Source: MGML01 sp034416335 (lineage in GTDB: Bacteria > Chloroflexota > Dehalococcoidia > Dehalococcoidales > UBA2162). Taken from it: 64,000 nt of DNA. The position numbers were made by a program, and so were the translations under genes. Numbering within the stretch: position 1 is the first letter of the stretch; every line of letters starts with the position of its first letter. The DNA is taken from NCBI GenBank assembly GCA_034416335.1, contig DAOULV010000001.1, positions 124,001-188,000 on the forward strand, read 5' to 3'. The notes beneath the pieces were generated by a model, which had not been told where the DNA came from, searched no databases, and saw only the letters and a program-made list of their open reading frames with translations. Of the stretch, positions 58,312-64,000 are shown piece after piece.

Positions 58312-59614
58312 ACCCAGACTCATCCAGGCTATGATAGATGCCTTCCGCCTGCCTGACCTCAGGAAGCGGATTCTTTTCACACTCGGAATCCTGGTAGCAT
58401 TCCGATTTATTGCACATGTTCCTATGCCGGGAGTGAATGGAGACGCTCTCGCCAGTTTCTTCGAGCAGAATACCCTGTTCAGCATGCTTGATATGTTCAG
58501 TGGCGGAGCGATGAAAAACTTCAGTGTTGCGGCTATGGGTGTCTACCCGTATATCACCGCGTCCATTATTATGACGCTGATGACGCCGGTAATTCCGAAG
58601 CTGCAAGCTATGTCTCAGGAGGGAGAAGCCGGCAGGGACAGGATAAACCGGATTACTCACTGGCTCACCATTCCAATCGCGGGATTCGCGGGATACGGGC
58701 AGATTACATTGCTGAGGAATGCCCAAACACCTGTATTTGCTAGTTTAGACGCGATGACTATGGTTGTGATGATAATATCGCTTATCGCCGGAACGGTGTT
58801 CCTTATCTGGCTGGGAGAACTGATAACCGAATACGGAATCGGCAACGGAATTTCGATAATTATCTTCGGCGGCATTGTCGCCGGATACTGGCAGACTTTC
58901 GGCGGCGGTTTCCTTACCGGGCAGGGACAGTTAGGCGGACTGATAGCCTATGTACTCATTGCCCTGGTTACGGTCGTGATAATCGTATTGTTTACCGAAG
59001 CGCACCGGCGCATTCCTGTCCAGTATGCCCGTACCGTATACCGCGGCAACCGGATGTATAAGCAGCAGGGTTCCACCCATATTCCCCTGCGCGTAAACAC
59101 AGCCGGAATGATACCGCTGATTTTCGCAATGTCTCTCACGCTGTTTCCGGGAATGATTGCCAGTTATTTTATGGGCCCGGAGAGCGACCCGAATTTCGCC
59201 AATACGATATATAACATTTTACAGCCTAATGCCGCGTTGCCGGCGGGTCTTCTGTACTGGGGTATCTATTTTATTCTGGTTGTAGGATTTGCGTTTTTCT
59301 ATACGATGGTGATATTCCAGCAGCAGGATATGGCGGGTACGCTGCAGAGACAGGGAGGTTTTGTGCCGGGAATAAGACCGGGGAAGTATACCTCGGATTA
59401 CTTCAACCACGTAATTTCCCAGATTACCTGGGCGGGAGCTTTATACCTGGCTTTCGTGGCGATTATACCTTTCCTGGCGCGTGAAATAACCGATGTGCAG
59501 ATGATACAGCTTTCCAGTATGGGGCTGTTAATCGTCGTGGGTGTGACGCTGGACACGATGAAGCAGATGGAAGCGCAGCTCACGATGCGGCGCTATGAAG
59601 GTTTTATCAAATAG
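58292..59614 (+). CDS. secY: Protein translocase subunit SecY
   Basis: 440 residues from a TTG with GAGGAGG 5 bases upstream (ATG 58331 is the other candidate, without a site). Ten membrane helices are expected; visible marks are FRFIAHVPMPGVNGDALASF, GVYPYITASIIMTLMTPVIP (plug/TM2), EAHRRIPVQYARTVYRG (cytoplasmic loop) and VGVTLDTMKQMEAQLTMRRY. It is the channel for Sec export, including the secreted proteins encoded at 25.3-28.1 kb. Overlap with rplO means coupling. Confidence 0.96.
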   Translation: MRQRQTRPRLIQAMIDAFRLPDLRKRILFTLGILVAFRFIAHVPMPGVNGDALASFFEQNTLFSMLDMFSGGAMKNFSVAAMGVYPYITASIIMTLMTPVIPKLQAMSQEGEAGRDRINRITHWLTIPIAGFAGYGQITLLRNAQTPVFASLDAMTMVVMIISLIAGTVFLIWLGELITEYGIGNGISIIIFGGIVAGYWQTFGGGFLTGQGQLGGLIAYVLIALVTVVIIVLFTEAHRRIPVQYARTVYRGNRMYKQQGSTHIPLRVNTAGMIPLIFAMSLTLFPGMIASYFMGPESDPNFANTIYNILQPNAALPAGLLYWGIYFILVVGFAFFYTMVIFQQQDMAGTLQRQGGFVPGIRPGKYTSDYFNHVISQITWAGALYLAFVAIIPFLAREITDVQMIQLSSMGLLIVVGVTLDTMKQMEAQLTMRRYEGFIK

Positions 59615-59628
59615 GGGTTATTGATAAA

Positions 59629-60303
59629 ATGAGCGCCGATTTAAAAATAAATATTGTGTTTCTGGGCGCGCCCGGGGCCGGTAAAGGCACCCAGGCAGCG
59701 AACGTTGCGGAGAAACTGAGCCTGGCCCATATTGCCACCGGAGACCTCTTCCGGCAGGCGCAGTCGCAGGACACCGAACTCGCCAGACAGGCAAAATACT
59801 ATATGGAAAAGGGGCAGCTTGTCCCCGACGAAATAACCATAAAGATGGTGCTGGAGAGAATAGCGGAGCCTGATTGTGCCGGCGGAGTAATCTTCGATGG
59901 ATTCCCCAGGAACCTGAATCAGGCTGAATCTCTGGACAAGGCTCTTGCCGGACAGGGAAAAGCCGTGGATAAGGTTGTTTATATAAAGGTTGCCGAAGAG
60001 GAGCTGCTGAAACGGCTGACCGGACGCTGGATATGCCGCGACTGCCAGACTCCCTACCATGAGGTTAACTCCCCTCCGAAGGAAAAGGGGAAATGTGATA
60101 AATGCGGCGGTGAACTTTATCAGCGGGCCGACGATAAGGAAGAAACAATAAAAGAAAGACTGCAGGTCTATTTTAATGAGACTGCTGCCCTGATAGACTA
60201 TTACTCCCGTGCGGGAAAGCTGCTCGAAATCGATGGTCAGGGGACCGTGGACGAAGTCGGGGCAAGGATACTCGGTGCTCTCGAAAAGGAGTTTGTCTGG
60301 TAA
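59629..60303 (+). CDS. adk: Adenylate kinase, zinc-LID type
   Basis: 224 residues. P-loop FLGAPGAGKGTQAANVAEKL, FDGFPRNLNQAESLDKAL; the LID domain carries C-x2-C (CRDC) and C-x2-C (CDKC) for zinc, the long bacterial form. Converts AMP and ATP to two ADP. Placement after secY is the usual order. Confidence 0.97.
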   Translation: MSADLKINIVFLGAPGAGKGTQAANVAEKLSLAHIATGDLFRQAQSQDTELARQAKYYMEKGQLVPDEITIKMVLERIAEPDCAGGVIFDGFPRNLNQAESLDKALAGQGKAVDKVVYIKVAEEELLKRLTGRWICRDCQTPYHEVNSPPKEKGKCDKCGGELYQRADDKEETIKERLQVYFNETAALIDYYSRAGKLLEIDGQGTVDEVGARILGALEKEFVW

Positions 60304-60320
60304 ATACGGCGATGGGTATA

Positions 60321-61061
60321 ATGATAAAATCCGACAGGGAAATTGAAATAATGAGGCAGGCCGGTAAAATAGTTGCCGCTGTGCTCGATGAGTTGAAGTC
60401 ACGGGTAAAACCGGGTATGAAAACCAGAGAACTGGATGAGATAGCACAGAGAGAAACGGAGAAACTGGGAGCTGTTCCCTCTTTTAAGGGATATCACGGC
60501 TATCCTGCAAGTGTCTGCGTCTCTATTAACGATGAGATAGTACACGGAATTCCCGGCGGTCGTGTTTTAAAGGAAGGCGATATAGTCTCGATTGATTTCG
60601 GGGTTATTTATAAGGATTTTCAGGGAGATGCTGCGATTACGGTCGGCGTGGGCGATATAAGCCCGGAAGCCGAAAAACTGCTTGAAGCGACCGAAGGTGC
60701 CCTGATGGCCGGTATCGGTGCTGCCTATGCCGGCGGACGGCTGGGTGATGTGTCCGCGGCTATCCAGGACTACGTGGAATCAAGGGGTTATTCGGTGGTC
60801 CGTGAATATACCGGACACGGAATAGGCCGGAATATGCACGAAGACCCGCAAATACCTAATTTCGGGATACCGGGACAGGGTCCGGTACTGAAAAAAGGGA
60901 TGACCCTGGCGCTGGAACCGATGGTCAACATCGGTGACTGGCGGACAAGGCTGGAAGATGACAACTGGACGGTGAGAACAAGTGACGGCAGCCTTTCGGC
61001 ACACTTCGAACACACCATCGCCATCACGGATGAAGGTTCGGAAGTCCTTACAGCCTTATAA
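60321..61061 (+). CDS. map: Methionine aminopeptidase, type I
   Basis: About 246 residues: MIKSDREIEIMRQAGKIVAA, YPASVCVSINDEIVHGIPG, GDIVSIDFGVIYKDFQGDAA, GHGIGRNMHEDP and LEPMVNIGDW place the five metal ligands (Asp-Asp-His-Glu-Glu). Removes initiator Met. ATG 60321 is preferred; 60312 is in frame. Confidence 0.96.
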   Translation: MIKSDREIEIMRQAGKIVAAVLDELKSRVKPGMKTRELDEIAQRETEKLGAVPSFKGYHGYPASVCVSINDEIVHGIPGGRVLKEGDIVSIDFGVIYKDFQGDAAITVGVGDISPEAEKLLEATEGALMAGIGAAYAGGRLGDVSAAIQDYVESRGYSVVREYTGHGIGRNMHEDPQIPNFGIPGQGPVLKKGMTLALEPMVNIGDWRTRLEDDNWTVRTSDGSLSAHFEHTIAITDEGSEVLTAL

Positions 61062-61073
61062 TAAAAGGAGAAT

Positions 61074-61292
61074 ATGCCTAAAAAAGAAAATATAGAAGTC
61101 GAAGGGGTGGTGGTAGAACCTTTACCGAATGCAATGTTCCGGGTGGAGCTGTCCAACGGACACAAGGTACTGGCTCATATATCCGGGAAGATAAGATTGC
61201 ATTATATCAGGATACTGCCCGGAGACAGGGTTCTTGTGGAACTGTCTCCCTACGACCTGACCCGGGGGAGGATAACCTACAGATTTAAGTAA
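61074..61292 (+). CDS. infA: Translation initiation factor IF-1
   Basis: 72 residues: MPKKENIEVEGVVVEPLPNA, MFRVELSNGHKVLAHISGKI, RGRITYRFK. OB fold, standard length. Confidence 0.98.
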   Translation: MPKKENIEVEGVVVEPLPNAMFRVELSNGHKVLAHISGKIRLHYIRILPGDRVLVELSPYDLTRGRITYRFK

Positions 61293-61297
61293 TACTA

Positions 61298-61327
61298 TTG
61301 ACAGAACACTGCAAAAGGCAGTTAGAT
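61298..61327 (+). promoter_or_regulatory. Possible internal promoter before rpmJ-rpsM-rpoA (weak)
   Basis: Perfect TTGACA (61298-61303) in the 60-base infA-rpmJ gap, with a poor -10 (TTAGAT, 61322-61327). A 5-base inverted repeat (ACTGC/GCAGT) lies in the spacer. Confidence 0.3.
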
Positions 61328-61352
61328 ATACAGGTGTTCAAAAAGGACTGTT

Positions 61353-61466
61353 ATGAAAGTAAGAGCTTCAGTAAAAGTAAGATGCGATAAATGCAAGGTG
61401 ATAAAACGCCGTGGGGTTATCAGAGTCATCTGCAGTAACCCCAAGCATAAACAGAGACAGGGTTAA
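61353..61466 (+). CDS. rpmJ: 50S ribosomal protein L36
   Basis: 37 residues: MKVRASVKVRCDKCKVIKRR, VICSNPKHKQRQG. Zinc ligands Cys11, Cys14, Cys27 and His32 are intact. AAAGGA precedes the ATG. It is shorter than usual gene-finder limits. Confidence 0.97.
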   Translation: MKVRASVKVRCDKCKVIKRRGVIRVICSNPKHKQRQG

Positions 61467-61481
61467 CCGAGGAGGTAATTT

Positions 61482-61871
61482 ATGGCACGTATTGCAGGAA
61501 TAGATATCCCCAGAGACAAGCAGATCTGGGTTGCTTTACAACGTATTCACGGTATCGGAGCTGTAACCAGTCAGAAGATACTTAACCAGGCTGGAATTGA
61601 AATGAACGTATTATCGGACGACCTTACCGAGGACGAGGTAAACCGGGTCCGTGAAATAGTCGATAAAGAATACACGGTCGAAGGCGAACTGAGAAAAGAA
61701 GTCGACCTGAATATAAAGAGGCTCATTGAAATCGGCAGCTACCGGGGCAGCCGGCACCGGCACGGATTGCCTGTCAGGGGCCAGAACACGCGTACCAACG
61801 CACGGACCAGGCGCGGTCCCAAGAAGACGGTCGCCGGACGTGGTAAGAAACGCGGAACAGCTAAGAAGTAA
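61482..61871 (+). CDS. rpsM: 30S ribosomal protein S13
   Basis: 129 residues: MARIAGIDIPRDKQIWVALQ, HGLPVRGQNTRTNARTRRGP and a Lys/Arg-rich end. GAGGAGG precedes the ATG. Confidence 0.98.
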   Translation: MARIAGIDIPRDKQIWVALQRIHGIGAVTSQKILNQAGIEMNVLSDDLTEDEVNRVREIVDKEYTVEGELRKEVDLNIKRLIEIGSYRGSRHRHGLPVRGQNTRTNARTRRGPKKTVAGRGKKRGTAKK

Positions 61872-61895
61872 TTATTGCGCGCACAGGAGTTATAA

Positions 61896-62288
61896 ATGAC
61901 AACAAGAAGGAGAACAAGGCCCAGGAGACGGGAACGGAAGTCGATTCCGAGCGGTAGAGCTTATATCTCATCTACCTTTAACAACACCATCGTGACTCTT
62001 ACCGACCCCCAAGGTAATGTAGTTGCCTGGGGAAGCTCGGGAACCGCCGGATTCAAAGGCTCACGTAAGGGGACACCTTACGCGGCCCAGCTTGCAGCCC
62101 ACGATGCTGCCAGAAAAGCGATGGAACACGGACTGAGACAGGTCGGAGTCTACGTAAAAGGACCGGGCAGCGGCAGAGAGGCGGCAATCCGGTCGCTCCA
62201 GAGTTCCGGTCTCTACATCACCAGTATTACCGATACGAGTCCGATTCCCCACGACGGGTGTCGTCCTCCCAAGAAGAGACGGGTTTAA
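61896..62288 (+). CDS. rpsK: 30S ribosomal protein S11
   Basis: 130 residues: AYISSTFNNTIVTLTDPQGN, GSSGTAGFKGSRKGTPYAAQ, the terminal DTSPIPHDGCRPPKKRRV. The Asn of HNGC is replaced by Asp in the sequence (HDGC). Confidence 0.98.
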   Translation: MTTRRRTRPRRRERKSIPSGRAYISSTFNNTIVTLTDPQGNVVAWGSSGTAGFKGSRKGTPYAAQLAAHDAARKAMEHGLRQVGVYVKGPGSGREAAIRSLQSSGLYITSITDTSPIPHDGCRPPKKRRV

Positions 62289-62293
62289 ATAAT

Positions 62294-62908
62294 ATGGCAA
62301 GATATATAGATTCGAAATGTAAGTTATGTCAGCGCTGCAATGAGAAATTGATGCTCAAGGGCAGCAGGTGTCTCACTCCCAAGTGCGCAATGGAAAGACG
62401 GCGGAGAGTAACCGGCCGGCGCCGGAGAATTTCCGACCGCGGACTGCAGTTGATTGAAAAACAGAAAGTCAGGTACAGCTACGGTGTCCTGGAAAGACAG
62501 TTCAGAAAGACCTTTAATCAGGCTTCGAAACAGCAGGGCATAACCGGCGATAACCTGATTGCTTTGCTGGAAAGACGACTTGATAACGTTGTTTATCGGC
62601 TTGGATTTGCCGATTCCCGTGCTCAGGCGCGGCAGCTTGTACAGCATGGCCATATCCTGGTGAATGGTCGCAAGACGGATATACCCTCGTACCAGGCGAA
62701 AGAAGGTGACACGATAAGCTGGAGAGAGAGTAGTATGAAGACCGAGTACTACAAACAGCTTCTTGAAGATATAGAATCGAAAACCCTGGTTAGTTGGTTG
62801 AGCCTGGACAGGCAGAGACTCGTCGGTCAGATAATATCTTTGCCTACGCTCGATGAGGTAGGTGCCGAGTTTGACGGACAGGCGGTTGTTGAGTATTACT
62901 CGCGGTAA
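62294..62908 (+). CDS. rpsD: 30S ribosomal protein S4, zinc-binding form
   Basis: 204 residues: the N-terminal zinc finger Cys9, Cys12, Cys26, Cys31 (KCKLCQRCNEKLML, RCLTPKC), the S4 domain with RLDNVVYRLGFADSRAQARQ and LVQHGHILVNGRKTDIPSYQ. ATG 62294 is chosen over a longer start that lies in rpsK. Confidence 0.97.
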   Translation: MARYIDSKCKLCQRCNEKLMLKGSRCLTPKCAMERRRRVTGRRRRISDRGLQLIEKQKVRYSYGVLERQFRKTFNQASKQQGITGDNLIALLERRLDNVVYRLGFADSRAQARQLVQHGHILVNGRKTDIPSYQAKEGDTISWRESSMKTEYYKQLLEDIESKTLVSWLSLDRQRLVGQIISLPTLDEVGAEFDGQAVVEYYSR

Positions 62909-62920
62909 GGAGGTAGTGTT

Positions 62921-63904
62921 TTGTCTCACCTCGTAGTGCCAAAAGTCGAATGCATTGAGAGTGGAGAAAATTACGGCCGGTTTCTGGCCGAACCGATGGA
63001 GAAAGGTTTCGGGGTTACTCTCGGAAATACCCTGAGGAGAGTGCTCCTCAGTCAACTCCAGGGAGCGGCGGTGACACGGGTGAAAATAGAGGGAATTCAG
63101 CACGAGTTCTCTACCATTCCGTATGTCAGAGAGGATGCAACGGAATTTCTGCTGAATCTGAAAGCACTGAGACTGAAACCCGTTTCCGGTACTCCCGGAA
63201 AACTTGTTATCGACATGGAAGGTGAAGGACGCATTACGGCGGCTGATATCAATCCTTCCGCTGACTTTGAAATTGCCAATCTGGATCTTTACCTGGCGAC
63301 ACTGGATTCAGCCGAAGCAAAACTCTATGTTGAGCTTGATGTCGAACTGGACAGCGGCTACAGGGAAGCTGAGTCCACGGACAATATGGCGCTGGGTGTA
63401 ATTCCTGTCGACGCTATCTTCAGCCCGATGAAGAAGGTTAATTATACCGTTGAGCCTATCTATATCGGCCAGGAGACAAGCCGCGAACGTCTCTATATGG
63501 AGGTCTGGACGGACGGCACGATTACGCCGACCGATGCCGTAAGCCAGGCGGCTGAATTGCTTCAAGAACAACTTAACCCCTTCGTCAATTTCTCGAAGGA
63601 ATCGTACGAGGAAGCGGAAACGGAATCGAGTTCTCTGGATATTCCGGAAGAACTCTACAATATGCCGGTAGAGCAGCTTAATCTTTCGGTTCGTACTATG
63701 AACTGCCTGAGGCGCGGTGGTATTGCCACTGTGGGCGAACTTGCCAGTAAGGAAGAAAAGGAACTTATGGCCTTGAGAAACTTCGGACAGAAGTCCAACA
63801 GGGAAATTAAGGAACGCCTCGAATCTCTTGGCCTGTCTCTGGCTTCGAGTGAACCGGAGGAAGAGGAAGAAGAGTCCGTTGAGGCCGATGAGGCGATAAT
63901 TTAG
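62921..63904 (+). CDS. rpoA: RNA polymerase alpha subunit
   Basis: 327 residues from a TTG at 62921 with GGAGGTAG upstream. N-terminal assembly domain: FLAEPMEKGFGVTLGNTLRR, HEFSTIPYVREDATEFLLNL; linker; C-terminal domain EQLNLSVRTMNCLRRGGIAT and ELMALRNFGQKSNREIKERL. The last about 20 residues are acidic. It nucleates RNA polymerase assembly and binds UP elements and activators. Confidence 0.98.
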   Translation: MSHLVVPKVECIESGENYGRFLAEPMEKGFGVTLGNTLRRVLLSQLQGAAVTRVKIEGIQHEFSTIPYVREDATEFLLNLKALRLKPVSGTPGKLVIDMEGEGRITAADINPSADFEIANLDLYLATLDSAEAKLYVELDVELDSGYREAESTDNMALGVIPVDAIFSPMKKVNYTVEPIYIGQETSRERLYMEVWTDGTITPTDAVSQAAELLQEQLNPFVNFSKESYEEAETESSSLDIPEELYNMPVEQLNLSVRTMNCLRRGGIATVGELASKEEKELMALRNFGQKSNREIKERLESLGLSLASSEPEEEEEESVEADEAII

Positions 63905-63923
63905 ACTTAAAAGGAAAACTTAA

Positions 63924-64000
63924 ATGGGTCGAAAAACAGTAGAAGGTAAATCAGGCAAGACATCGGCTTATAAAAAAGCTATGTACCGTAACCTCGTTAC
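63924..64000 (+). CDS. rplQ: 50S ribosomal protein L17 (partial, runs off window)
   Basis: Only the first 25 codons are present: MGRKTVEGKSGKTSAYKKAM then YRNLVT, the L17 pattern after the missing more usual HRxxGRxLxR start, and it follows rpoA as expected. AAAGGA before the ATG. Confidence 0.8.
   Translation, partial: MGRKTVEGKSGKTSAYKKAMYRNLV

Overview
The window looks like chromosomal DNA of an anaerobic bacterium, most likely Chloroflexota and probably class Dehalococcoidia. This is inferred from gene content and order, not from a database match. Supporting content: tungsten aldehyde:ferredoxin oxidoreductase, a two-subunit 2-oxoacid:ferredoxin oxidoreductase, thiol peroxidase, a MetF-MetV type fusion, an apgM-like gene beside aspartate kinase, S3 with a long low-complexity tail, and a str operon without tuf. 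No phage, transposase or CRISPR array was seen.

Region by region. 1-2.6 kb: edge of a pyruvate-kinase-C-terminal-like gene, two tandem AAC(2')-like acetyltransferases, adenosine deaminase. 2.6-7.6 kb (minus): HIT protein with tungsten oxidoreductase, and a korAB pair. 7.6-10.9 kb (minus): thiol peroxidase, a beta-lactamase-fold/rhodanese fusion, a tiny His-bearing membrane protein, a DOMON lipoprotein and a Rieske protein, which read as a redox/sulfur module. 11-14.4 kb: metallo-hydrolase, Phd/RelE toxin-antitoxin pair with a palindromic promoter, radical SAM enzyme. 14.4-20.3 kb (minus): gyrA, TPR protein, aspartate kinase and a probable homoserine kinase of the apgM fold.

20.4-28.1 kb (plus) is the most unusual region. 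A CHASE4-PAS-PAS histidine kinase and OmpR-type regulator are followed, after a cluster of short palindromic repeats, by a receiver-like protein, a 49-residue zinc protein, a SipW-type signal peptidase, a TasA/camelysin-like secreted protein and a large membrane-anchored surface protein. This resembles a Firmicutes-style matrix/fibre export system, with strong hairpins between its structural genes. 28.2-33.1 kb: tRNA-Pro(CGG), a UroD-type methyltransferase, a small membrane protein, a methyltransferase, and a receiver-MetF-MetV fusion, suggesting C1/corrinoid metabolism.

33.1-45.4 kb is mostly housekeeping: mazG, a phosphotransferase, fmt, dnaA, obg, nadD, an iron-sulfur flavoprotein, gyrB, a nitroreductase, a methyltransferase that seems to need a non-canonical start, and a double-domain methyltransferase. 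45.5-64 kb is one uninterrupted str-S10-spc-alpha cluster from rpsL to rplQ (cut by the window end), with secY, adk, map, infA and rpoA. It has a -35/-10 promoter and a leader hairpin before rpsL. Several genes use TTG or GTG starts, chosen here from Shine-Dalgarno position.
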